Source of the DNA: Gammaproteobacteria bacterium
GTDB lineage: Bacteria; Pseudomonadota; Gammaproteobacteria; GCA-001735895
DNA: 12,645 nucleotides
NCBI GenBank assembly: GCA_024763185.1
Contig: JANTFY010000045.1
Coordinates: 1 to 12,645, forward strand
Direction of reading: 5' to 3'
Under the pieces are notes generated by a model. The model searched no databases. It had not been told where the DNA came from and was given only the letters and a program-made list of their open reading frames with translations. Numbering within the stretch: the stretch's first letter is position 1; the number at the start of each line of letters is the position of its first letter. Both the position numbers and the translations under genes were made by a program. This document shows, one piece after another, positions 7,401-12,645 of the stretch.

Positions 7401-8442
7401 GACACTGGAGGCGGCCACGCAGCTCAACATTTTACAAAGCAGCCTTGTCGATGGAGTAACCGTTTCAAATCTGGGAAATGTCGATGTATCAGACGGCCAG
7501 TCCCTGGTTCTGCAGAATGCCATTTTTCAAAACTCGGGTGCCGGTACCCTGACCGGTAGCGGTGAAATATATATCCCGGCCGGTTCTTCATTAGCGACGA
7601 ATAACGGTGAAGCCATTGCCCGAATCATTCTGGACGGTGGTACCTTAAATGCCAATAATTTTATCTACGGGGGCAATCTCAACTGGCGATCGGGTTTGAT
7701 TACAGGTTCAGGATTTACCAATCAGGGCATGTTTGTGGTGGGTGTGGACCAGGGTTCAGCTACCGATGTATTCGACTTGTCAGCACTTACCTTTGTCAAT
7801 GATGGTGATATCGGTATCGCCTCGGGTATCTTCAATACAGGCCAACCATTAATTATAGAAGCGGGTGAATCGCTGCAGGGTTTTGGCACCTTTAATGGCA
7901 ATGTGTTTAATCAGGCTGGCATTGTTTCGCCGGGGCGCAACGACATCCTCAATGACGTATACCAGACCGGTACGCTTACCATCAATGGAAATTACACGCA
8001 GGGTGCCAATGGTGTCCTGGCATTGGATCTCGATTCTACCCTGGGCGGGTTATTGCATGATCGCCTGATTGTAACCAGCCAGTTAACGGCGGATGGTGAA
8101 GTGGCCTTTGGTATTATCAATAACAAGTCCGTGGCTGAAATTGCGCTGTTGATCGACCAAAGCTTTGTACCCCTGGTAGCCAGTGATTTTGCCGGCCGAT
8201 TTTCCAGTGTATCGATTCCACCCGGGCTCAATTTTACATTGAGCGATACCGGCGTGATTACCATTACCTCCAATGTTGAGTTTTTAAACCAGCTAGCCAA
8301 TGAACTCGAAGTCCTGTTGAGCAGGGATGGTCTGAATCATGTGGAAATTGTCAGGGCCATGAAATTTATAGATCGACGTTTCCGGATAAGTCGCGATGAA
8401 GAGGATGAGGAGGATGGTGCGCCGCGCCTGGTTTGCAAGTAA
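4411..8442 (+). CDS. TpsA exoprotein: filamentous-haemagglutinin type TPS domain with autotransporter-like passenger repeats
   Basis: The 1343-residue product is the likely cargo of the upstream TpsB. A signal peptide (1-21, cleavage after AFA) precedes the TPS secretion domain (PF05860 type, about 22-265) with INWQSFNIGAGQTTNFIQP (53-71) and VFLINQHGILVGEGAHINTG (99-118). Then come FHA-type strands and the common GGFIETSG ... GEWLIDPNNITI region (364-402). Residues about 520-680 are Gly/Ser/Asn/Asp-rich beta-helix-like sequence. TWSGNPNGDWNVASNW (747-762) opens a module often seen in large adhesins. Near the C-terminus GFGTFNGNVFNQAG...SPG, GTLTINGNYTQG and LHDRLIVTSQL resemble autotransporter-associated repeats, but there is no barrel, as expected for a TpsA. 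The only cysteines are C694, C699 and C1342. The tail has an acidic run (DEEDEED) and ends LVCK. Size suggests a surface filament or adhesin; binding target unknown. A terminator follows. Confidence 0.9.
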   Translation: MKQSSLVFTIGLILANQAAFANPTGAQVVQGTASFTNPSTHVLNVTNSRNAVINWQSFNIGAGQTTNFIQPSTSSSVLNRVISNNPSQILGNLNSNGKVFLINQHGILVGEGAHINTGGFFASTLNITDTDFLNGKLKFSGGGQGDIDNQGYIHAGDNGNIVLIAPNIRNGGVIEVDNGHIVLAAGQSITISSLENPAIQFEVSSSQNKVTNLGEIIANRGAASLFAGTLHHSGSIRASGLVQDADGSIRLVATDTNTVSGSVDVSGEQGGYVEILGETVSVSDGAVIDASGSNSGGEILIGGDQQGLNPAIKNATSTTIASGAQVHADGVHQGNGGRVIVFAENDVHVHGEVTARGGSQGGDGGFIETSGLQQLDITAVPDASAAQGVAGEWLIDPNNITIVNGTGSNMISAVVMGTEEFSSTDDGAILDVNLIDAALSAGNNVTITTGTSGLDSEPGDIYVEADLDVILNNGDVSLTLNAHNDIVFYTQEIFPIDFIASGSNALDLELNPDWDNNQTGRVVFDTGFSNSFPITIDTNGGSFSVNGDTSVSGINTVNINNTSWDKFDSLDVGFGATLALDAGAGTLNVNTGSILYGGGSISGNVFVDGGSIAGGDGVSSFGNLNISGLLDFNSGLLYSVIGGFSTDWESSRVTASQITVDGGDVMLVWQDESIPQNIILGTLGTTIPLNLLGCTGTGCLTDTSSGSAFSTVINPMAMTGSLTLTPGDDGSLTYGFSSIDAGANFATWSGNPNGDWNVASNWFSGSVPNDTDYVFIQPSDGAVTVNLTDDRTVAGLQVSGQLNINAGNTLTVNGDVSVLSSYFGPGGIKLADANSILDLAGVLYIGPSAFAYLEQGTITRDMVNWGRVHTQAGTPFQLDGNLVNQSIIALDDRVGVNGFTGVGSIDNNGILSFGNAAQLGLSGGLSLNTSSPSAQYVGQGVLSLNAGSSFDAGSGLVDLSSLQTFNASNSSVFNVQNVLFPATVNLSNSTLQGSGILTLEAATQLNILQSSLVDGVTVSNLGNVDVSDGQSLVLQNAIFQNSGAGTLTGSGEIYIPAGSSLATNNGEAIARIILDGGTLNANNFIYGGNLNWRSGLITGSGFTNQGMFVVGVDQGSATDVFDLSALTFVNDGDIGIASGIFNTGQPLIIEAGESLQGFGTFNGNVFNQAGIVSPGRNDILNDVYQTGTLTINGNYTQGANGVLALDLDSTLGGLLHDRLIVTSQLTADGEVAFGIINNKSVAEIALLIDQSFVPLVASDFAGRFSSVSIPPGLNFTLSDTGVITITSNVEFLNQLANELEVLLSRDGLNHVEIVRAMKFIDRRFRISRDEEDEEDGAPRLVCK

Positions 8443-8498
8443 CAGGTTGCTGTACTGTATTTTCTTGTGCATTTAAGATTTACATCCGGAACGATTTC

Positions 8499-8529
8499 AA
8501 AAGCCCTGATGTCAGGGCTTTTTCTTTTT
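8499..8529 (+). terminator. intrinsic terminator after tpsA
   Basis: AAAAGCCCTGA (8499-8509) pairs with TCAGGGCTTTT (8512-8522), in practice a stem of about 9 bp with a 6-nt loop, followed by TTCTTTTT. The left-hand A run means it could act in both directions. It closes the secretion cassette and separates it from dgkA. Confidence 0.85.
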
Positions 8530-8664
8530 AAGTTATTCATTTTAAACAGGACGAATAGTAAAATGGCATACATGTCGACGTGTAGCCATTAAACCCGGTT
8601 TTGTCGGGTCGCTTGTATCATCCATTGAGAATCAGAGACTTGAAACAAAAACATAAGAGACGCT
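8530..8664. other. dgkA leader / intergenic region
   Basis: This 135-nt stretch between the terminator and dgkA has no credible gene. It holds a 16-bp palindrome (listed separately), a short GC hairpin ACCCG/CGGGT (8593-8597 with 8605-8609) not followed by a T run, and TAAAAT at 8559-8564, a possible -10 element without a convincing -35. A promoter for the dgkA-lgt group is expected here because the terminator lies just upstream, but I cannot place it firmly. Confidence 0.4.
8569..8584. repeat. 16-bp palindrome in the dgkA leader (possible operator)
   Basis: TACATGTCGACGTGTA is an inverted repeat, centred on TCGA, with one mismatched pair (seven of eight pairs match). It lies 81 nt before the dgkA start, just after a possible -10 element (TAAAAT, 8559-8564). 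It could be a binding site for a dimeric regulator, or an RNA hairpin, since the single mismatch becomes a G-U pair in RNA. No known regulator's consensus is recognised. Confidence 0.35.
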
Positions 8665-9027
8665 ATGGCCTATAGTGGCAACAAGGGCATAAAAAGAATC
8701 CTCAAGGCAACGGTTTATTCCTGGCAGGGCATGAAGGCGGCTTATCAGCACGAAGAGGCCTTCCGCCAGGAGTTGCTGCTGGCGGTAGTTTTATTGCCGA
8801 TCGGTTTTGTGCTGGGAGAAAACGGGGTAGAAAAGGCCCTGTTGATCGGCAGTGTATTGCTGTTGCCGCTTGTAGAGATTTTAAATTCTGCGCTGGAGGC
8901 GGTGGTGGACCGATTTGGACACGAGTTGCATGAATTATCCGGCCGTGCCAAGGACATGGGGTCGGCGGCGGTTTTTCTGGCGCTAGTCAACCTGGTTACG
9001 GTGTGGGTTTTGGTGTTGTTTTTTTAA
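8665..9027 (+). CDS. dgkA: diacylglycerol kinase DgkA
   Basis: The 120-residue product matches the small integral-membrane diacylglycerol kinase (E. coli form about 122 residues), which phosphorylates diacylglycerol with ATP to phosphatidic acid in the inner membrane, mainly to recycle diacylglycerol left by transfer of phosphoglycerol from phospholipids. An N-terminal amphipathic part (RILKATVYSWQGMKAA, then FRQE) is followed by three hydrophobic helices (about 36-50, 57-72, 99-119). The family signature is intact: VEILNSALEAVVDRFG (70-85), with E71, N74 and E78 in the expected active-site positions, and ELSGRAKDMGSAAV (90-103). A modest AAGAGA lies 4 nt before the ATG. The gene opens the housekeeping block, and lgt follows after 85 nt. 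Confidence 0.95.
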   Translation: MAYSGNKGIKRILKATVYSWQGMKAAYQHEEAFRQELLLAVVLLPIGFVLGENGVEKALLIGSVLLLPLVEILNSALEAVVDRFGHELHELSGRAKDMGSAAVFLALVNLVTVWVLVLFF

Positions 9028-9112
9028 AACCGGCTGCCATAGCCGTGTGAAATCTTTTCCGATCAGGCATAATCCGAACCTGGATTCTTACCCCGGCCTG
9101 CGTGAACCTTAA
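9028..9112 (+). promoter_or_regulatory. dgkA-lgt gap with small hairpin and possible -10 element
   Basis: CGGCT (9031-9035) and AGCCG (9041-9045) form a 5-bp hairpin directly after the dgkA stop, with no T run, so it is not a convincing terminator. CATAAT (9068-9073) matches TATAAT at five of six positions, but no good -35 lies at the right distance. The lgt start has no clear Shine-Dalgarno sequence. This gap may hold a weak internal promoter. Confidence 0.25.
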
Positions 9113-9946
9113 ATGATTGATTACCCCTCCATTGACCCTGTCCTGATTGCCCTGGGCCCGTTAAAGATTCACTGGTACGGGGTCATGTACCTGTTGGCTT
9201 TTGGCAGCGCCTGGTGGCTGGGTAAAAAAAGAGCGCTACAGTCGGATGGTTTGATGACCCCGAAGCAAGTGGATGACCTGATCTTTTACGGTGCCGTGGG
9301 CGTGATTGTCGGCGGCCGCGTTGGTTCGGTACTGTTTTACAATTTCGACAGCTTTCTGGATAACCCGGTTTATCTGTTCAAGATCTGGCAGGGCGGCATG
9401 TCTTTTCATGGCGGTTTTCTCGGCGTGCTGGTGGCGATGGAAATATATCGTCGCAAGCTTGGCTGCAGTTTTTTTCAGTTGACCGATTTTATCGCGCCAC
9501 TGGTGCCGCTGGGACTGGCCGCGGGTCGTTTTGGTAATTTTATCAACGGCGAATTATGGGGTGGCCCTTCTACCCTGCCATGGGCGATGAAACTGCCTTG
9601 TGATCTTTATCCGCCTCAGCAATATACGGACTTTGCCGGGGCCTTGTGCGAGACGGCCCGGCACCCCGCCATGTTGTACCAGATGATGCTCGAAGGTTTG
9701 CTGTTATTTGTGGTGTTATGGCTGTTTTCCAGAAAACCGCGTCCGGTGATGGCGGTCTCGGGACTGTTTCTACTGGGTTATGGATTGTTGCGCACGGTGG
9801 TTGAAACCATTCGTCTGCCTGATGCCCATATCGGATATCTGTTACAGACCGACTGGTTGACCATGGGTATGGTATTATCACTGCCGATGATCCTGGTGGG
9901 TCTTTTGTGCCTGGCAATCGCTTATCGACGGCCTGGAACAAACTGA
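9113..9946 (+). CDS. lgt: phosphatidylglycerol:prolipoprotein diacylglyceryl transferase Lgt
   Basis: The 277-residue inner-membrane enzyme carries out the first step of lipoprotein maturation: it moves the diacylglyceryl group of phosphatidylglycerol to the lipobox cysteine. Family motifs in order are KIHWYGVMY (18-26), GGRVGSVLFY (67-76), GGMSFHGGFLG (94-104, H99), the Lgt signature GRFGNFINGELWG (138-150) with R139, N142 and E147, and YGLLRTVVETIRLPDA (223-238) with R227 and E231. Several hydrophobic segments fit a seven-helix protein. Two usually well-kept positions vary: HPAMLYQ (184-190) in place of the common HPSQLYE, and GMVLSLPM (252-259) in place of GQxLSxPM. The core residues are present, so activity is expected. 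No strong ribosome site is seen, but the ATG fits the family start. thyA follows after 20 nt, an arrangement common in proteobacteria. Confidence 0.95.
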   Translation: MIDYPSIDPVLIALGPLKIHWYGVMYLLAFGSAWWLGKKRALQSDGLMTPKQVDDLIFYGAVGVIVGGRVGSVLFYNFDSFLDNPVYLFKIWQGGMSFHGGFLGVLVAMEIYRRKLGCSFFQLTDFIAPLVPLGLAAGRFGNFINGELWGGPSTLPWAMKLPCDLYPPQQYTDFAGALCETARHPAMLYQMMLEGLLLFVVLWLFSRKPRPVMAVSGLFLLGYGLLRTVVETIRLPDAHIGYLLQTDWLTMGMVLSLPMILVGLLCLAIAYRRPGTN

Positions 9947-9966
9947 ATAAGGTTTGGATTTAAAAG

Positions 9967-10761
9967 ATGAAGCAATACCTCGATTTAATGCGCCATGTGC
10001 GTGATCACGGTGTCGAAAAAACAGACCGCACCGGCACCGGTACCCGCTCGGTATTTGGTTACCAGATGCGATTTGATCTGGCGGATGGTTTTCCGCTGGT
10101 AACCACCAAAAAACTGCACTTGCGTTCCATTATTCACGAACTGTTGTGGTTTCTGAAAGGTGACACCAATATCCAGTACCTGAAAGACAATGGTGTCAGC
10201 ATCTGGGATGAATGGGCAGACGAGGAGGGTAACCTGGGGCCGGTTTACGGAGCCCAGTGGCGTTCCTGGCCGACGGCGGATGGCCGGCATATTGACCAGG
10301 TCAAGCAATTGCTGGATCAGATAAAAAACAACCCGGATTCGCGCAGGCTGATAGTCAGTGCGTGGAACGTCGGCGAAATCGAAAACATGGCGCTGCCGCC
10401 CTGCCATGCCTTTTTCCAGTTTTACGTGGCTGATGGACGCCTGTCTTGCCAGCTTTACCAGCGCAGTGCCGACATCTTCCTCGGCGTGCCTTTTAACATT
10501 GCCTCGTACGCGCTGCTATTGATGATGATTGCGCAGGTGACGGGACTGCAAGCGGGTGATTTTGTACATACCCTGGGGGATGCCCACCTGTATTCCAATC
10601 ACATGGAGCAAGCCGATTTGCAACTGCAGCGCGAACCGCATGTCTTACCCGGTATGAAGATTAACCCGGAAATTACCGATTTGTTTGATTTCAGTTTTGA
10701 TGATTTTGAGTTGCAGGGCTATCAGAGCCATGAACATATCAAGGCACCGGTCGCCGTGTAG
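9967..10761 (+). CDS. thyA: thymidylate synthase ThyA
   Basis: The 264-residue product has exactly the length of the E. coli enzyme. ThyA makes dTMP from dUMP using methylenetetrahydrofolate, in the cytoplasm as a dimer. Key residues are all present: R21 in DRTGTGTRS, the dimer-partner phosphate-binding pair R126-R127 (DSRRLIVSAWN), the catalytic C146 in ALPPCHAFFQF, and QRSADIFLGVPFNIASY (165-181) with R166, D169 and N177. The C-terminus ends KAPVAV, close to the usual AI or AV end that closes over the active site. The ribosome site is weak (AAGG about 14 nt upstream). folA, which often follows thyA, is absent here; apaG follows after 17 nt. Confidence 0.97.
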   Translation: MKQYLDLMRHVRDHGVEKTDRTGTGTRSVFGYQMRFDLADGFPLVTTKKLHLRSIIHELLWFLKGDTNIQYLKDNGVSIWDEWADEEGNLGPVYGAQWRSWPTADGRHIDQVKQLLDQIKNNPDSRRLIVSAWNVGEIENMALPPCHAFFQFYVADGRLSCQLYQRSADIFLGVPFNIASYALLLMMIAQVTGLQAGDFVHTLGDAHLYSNHMEQADLQLQREPHVLPGMKINPEITDLFDFSFDDFELQGYQSHEHIKAPVAV

Positions 10762-10778
10762 TTAGAGGAGAATGAGCA

Positions 10779-11147
10779 ATGAACAATATTCAAGTAGATG
10801 TGCAGACCCAGTATATCGAAGAGCAATCCAGGCCGGACCAGGATTATTACGTGTTTTCCTATACCATAACGATAATGAATAAAGGTGATACGCCGGCCAA
10901 GTTACTCAACCGGCATTGGGTGATAACCGACTCCAACAAAAAGGTACAGGAAGTCCGCGGTGAAGGCGTGGTAGGCGAACAACCGCTTCTCAAACCCGGT
11001 GAACAGTTCGTGTATACCTCTGGCACCATGTTGGAAACCTCGGTTGGCACCATGCGAGGCAGCTATGAGATGCTGTCGGATGATGGCTCCATGTTCGATG
11101 CACCGATTGATGAGTTTGTGTTATCGACCCCGAGGGTTTTGCATTAA
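10779..11147 (+). CDS. apaG: ApaG (CorD) domain protein
   Basis: The 122-residue product is the single-domain ApaG protein (E. coli about 125 residues), with an immunoglobulin-like beta-sandwich fold. Family features are YVFSYTITIMNKG (24-36), LLNRHWVITDSN (42-53), the glycine-rich VRGEGVVGEQPLLKPGEQFVYTSG (59-82, in parts GEGVVG and LKPGE), and GTMRGSYEM (90-98). Its biochemical role is unsettled; it is associated with ApaH by gene order and early work linked it to cobalt and magnesium resistance. GAGGAG (10765-10770), 8 nt before the ATG, is the strongest ribosome site of this block and fixes the start. A second ATG at 10772 is out of frame. A methyltransferase gene separates it from apaH. 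Confidence 0.93.
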   Translation: MNNIQVDVQTQYIEEQSRPDQDYYVFSYTITIMNKGDTPAKLLNRHWVITDSNKKVQEVRGEGVVGEQPLLKPGEQFVYTSGTMLETSVGTMRGSYEMLSDDGSMFDAPIDEFVLSTPRVLH

Positions 11148-11151
11148 GAGC

Positions 11152-11172
11152 AAACCGCCACGGTTTTTATTT
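11152..11172 (+). terminator. weak terminator-like hairpin between apaG and the methyltransferase gene
   Basis: AAACCG (11152-11157) and CGGTTT (11161-11166) form a 6-bp stem with a 3-nt loop, followed by TTATTTA. The stem is short, so it may only reduce transcription into the two genes downstream. Confidence 0.4.
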
Positions 11173-11184
11173 AAAGCAAAATAA

Positions 11185-11796
11185 ATGGCCTTAAAGTACA
11201 GCTATACCCTGCTGGCCCCGATCTACGATGCGTTGGTCGACCAGGCCACGCGTCCTCTCAGACAAAACAGCCTGAACAAGATTCTGCACGAAGATGAGCC
11301 GAGTGTTCTGATCATGGGCATAGGCACCGGGCTGGATATTCCGCTGCTGAATGCTCGCGCGCACTACACTGGCATAGACATCACACCCGCCATGTTAAAA
11401 AAAGCGCAAAAACGTGCTGATTTGAGACCGGAGCTTGATATCCACCTGCAGCAGGCCGATGCCATGGACTTGCCCTTTGAGGATAATGGCTATGATGTGG
11501 TGATCATGCATTTGATCCTGGCCATTGTACCGGACTCTGTTCGTGCACTTAAGGAGGCCTGCCGGGTTTTAAAACCGGGCGGGCAGTTGTTGATCATCGA
11601 TAAATTCCTGCGCCGTGGTCAACTGGCGCTGGGACGTCGCGCAATGAGTTTGGTATTGCGCCATATAGCGACCAAAACCAACGTTATCTTTGAGGATTTG
11701 CATGAGCATTGTGAAGAGCTATCCTTGATTAGCGATGAACCTGCGCTGGCCAGTGGCTGGTTCAGGTATATAGAAATGACCAAGCTGGATAAATAA
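11185..11796 (+). CDS. class I SAM-dependent methyltransferase, target unknown
   Basis: The 203-residue product has a class I (Rossmann-fold) methyltransferase core. The SAM-binding motif I is VLIMGIGTGLDIP (41-53), followed by the acidic residue D65 in YTGIDITPAMLKKA that should hold the ribose, then ADAMDLPFEDNGYDVV (91-106) and the post-motif CRVLKPGGQLLIIDKF (126-141). The N-terminal YDALVD (14-19) and overall layout resemble UbiE-like and small phospholipid N-methyltransferases (PmtA), but the evidence does not settle the substrate. The C-terminal half has a basic stretch (LRRGQLALGRR, 142-152) that could contact a membrane or nucleic acid. There is no signal peptide, so it is cytoplasmic. 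It sits between apaG and apaH with gaps of 37 and 10 nt. No clear Shine-Dalgarno precedes the ATG. Confidence 0.85.
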   Translation: MALKYSYTLLAPIYDALVDQATRPLRQNSLNKILHEDEPSVLIMGIGTGLDIPLLNARAHYTGIDITPAMLKKAQKRADLRPELDIHLQQADAMDLPFEDNGYDVVIMHLILAIVPDSVRALKEACRVLKPGGQLLIIDKFLRRGQLALGRRAMSLVLRHIATKTNVIFEDLHEHCEELSLISDEPALASGWFRYIEMTKLDK

Positions 11797-11806
11797 AAAC
11801 GTAGAA

Positions 11807-12645
11807 ATGGCCGTTTATGTAATTGGGGATGTGCAGGGCTGTTACCTGGAGCTGAATAAACTGCTCGATGCCATCAATTTTGATGCATCGATTGATCGTC
11901 TGTGGTTTGTTGGTGATCTGGTCAATCGTGGCCCGGATTCGTTAAAAACATTGCGTTTTATCCGTGATCTGGGCGATCGTGCAGTGTGTGTGCTGGGTAA
12001 TCATGATTTGCACCTGTTGGCAGTCCACTACAATGGCACCAAACTGAAGTCGAATGATACCCTGAAGCAGGTACTCAAGGCTGATGATGCTGTCGAATTA
12101 CTCGAATGGCTGCGTTTTCGCCCCCTGATTCACCATGAAATCAAATACAATTTTGCCATGGTGCATGCCGGTATTTACCCGGGCTGGAGTATTGAACAGG
12201 CCTGTGCCCGGGCGAAGGAAGTCGAGGCCGTACTGCAGAGCTCAGCAATCACCGAGTTTTTACACCGGATGTATGGCAATGAGCCTGCGTTATGGTCAGA
12301 AGACCTTGAATCAATGGATCGCCTGCGTTTTATCACCAATGTATTCACACGCATGCGTTATCTAACCAATGAAAAAAGGCTGGACCTGAACACCAAGGGG
12401 GCGCCCGGTAAGCTAAAATCAAACGATGTAAGACCGTGGTTTGAATTCAAACAGAGCGCCATCAAGCATAACCGGGTCGTCTTCGGGCATTGGTCTACCT
12501 TGCCCACGGCGCAATATGGCAGTTGTTATGCGGTGGACAGTGGTTGCCTTTGGGGCGGGCGAATTACCGCGTTGCGCATCGACAAAAAAACGCCACGCTG
12601 GTTTAGCCTGTCCTGTAAGCAAAACGCAAAAATTCAACGAAAATC
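11807..12645 (+). CDS. apaH: bis(5'-nucleosyl)-tetraphosphatase (symmetrical) ApaH, stop codon outside window
   Basis: An open frame runs from the ATG at 11807 to the window end (279 codons plus 2 nt) without a stop. E. coli ApaH has about 280 residues, so nearly all of the gene is present. ApaH splits diadenosine tetraphosphate symmetrically into two ADP and also removes Np4 caps from RNA. It belongs to the metallo-phosphoesterase (PPP) superfamily, and the metal-binding motifs are visible: GDVQGCY (7-13, D8), GDLVNRGP (36-43, D37), GNHDLHLL (64-71, N65, H66), VHAG (119-122, H120) and FGHWSTL (226-232, H228). RLRFITNVFTRMRY (172-185) and SGCLWGGRITALR (245-257) are also characteristic of ApaH. 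It starts 10 nt after the methyltransferase stop, so the two are likely co-transcribed. No strong ribosome site is seen. Confidence 0.93.
   Translation, partial: MAVYVIGDVQGCYLELNKLLDAINFDASIDRLWFVGDLVNRGPDSLKTLRFIRDLGDRAVCVLGNHDLHLLAVHYNGTKLKSNDTLKQVLKADDAVELLEWLRFRPLIHHEIKYNFAMVHAGIYPGWSIEQACARAKEVEAVLQSSAITEFLHRMYGNEPALWSEDLESMDRLRFITNVFTRMRYLTNEKRLDLNTKGAPGKLKSNDVRPWFEFKQSAIKHNRVVFGHWSTLPTAQYGSCYAVDSGCLWGGRITALRIDKKTPRWFSLSCKQNAKIQRK

Noticed and set aside
7014..7523. Antisense open frame of 169 codons within tpsA
   Set aside because: It mirrors repetitive tpsA codons, has no recognisable motif and lies inside a well-supported gene.
5961..8300. Repetitive Gly/Asn/Asp-rich stretches in tpsA as DNA tandem repeats or a CRISPR-like array
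   Set aside because: The repetition is loose and at protein level; no regularly spaced identical DNA units are seen.
8593..8609. ACCCG/CGGGT hairpin before dgkA as a terminator or riboswitch
   Set aside because: Only 5 bp, no T run, and no further paired elements around it.
11825..11842. Gln instead of His in the first metal motif of ApaH (GDVQGCY, E. coli GDVHGCY)
   Set aside because: GDxQG is a common form in gammaproteobacterial ApaH proteins as I know them, so it is not evidence of lost activity.
12135..12637. Short open frames on both strands near the right end (12135-12365 +, 12419-12637 -)
   Set aside because: Both lie inside apaH, whose frame is open to the window edge with all metal-binding motifs.

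Overview
The window looks like chromosomal DNA of a gammaproteobacterium. The housekeeping proteins (UbiH/UbiI pair, DgkA, Lgt, a 264-residue ThyA, ApaG, ApaH) are of the Gram-negative, ubiquinone-making type. The other genes encode an outer-membrane two-partner secretion system. All genes read on the + strand. I cannot name the genus. There is no RNA gene, insertion sequence, CRISPR array or phage gene that I can support.

Region 1 (1-1259) is the end of a ubiquinone-biosynthesis operon: the last codons of a ubiH-like gene overlap by 4 nt a complete ubiI-like FAD monooxygenase gene.

Region 2 (1339-8442) is the accessory part. It is a compact three-gene cassette: an outer-membrane TpsB transporter (FhaC/ShlB family), a secreted protein with two FecR domains, and a 1343-residue TpsA exoprotein with a filamentous-haemagglutinin type TPS domain. 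The gaps are 8 and 37 nt, so the three are probably one operon, perhaps from a promoter at about 1278-1306. It ends at a strong intrinsic terminator at 8499-8529. TpsB should export TpsA to the cell surface. The double-FecR protein should stay in the periplasm; its role is unknown, and it is the least explained part of the window.

Region 3 (8665-12645) is housekeeping: dgkA (diacylglycerol kinase), lgt (prolipoprotein diacylglyceryl transferase), thyA (thymidylate synthase), apaG, a class I SAM-dependent methyltransferase of unknown target, and apaH (diadenosine tetraphosphatase), which has no stop before the window ends. Gaps are short (10-85 nt). DgkA and Lgt both belong to phospholipid and lipoprotein metabolism. 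ApaG and ApaH are often neighbours, but here the methyltransferase gene separates them.

No gene-free stretch exceeds 300 nt. The longest is 8443-8664 (222 nt), which holds the terminator, a near-perfect 16-bp palindrome and the dgkA leader.
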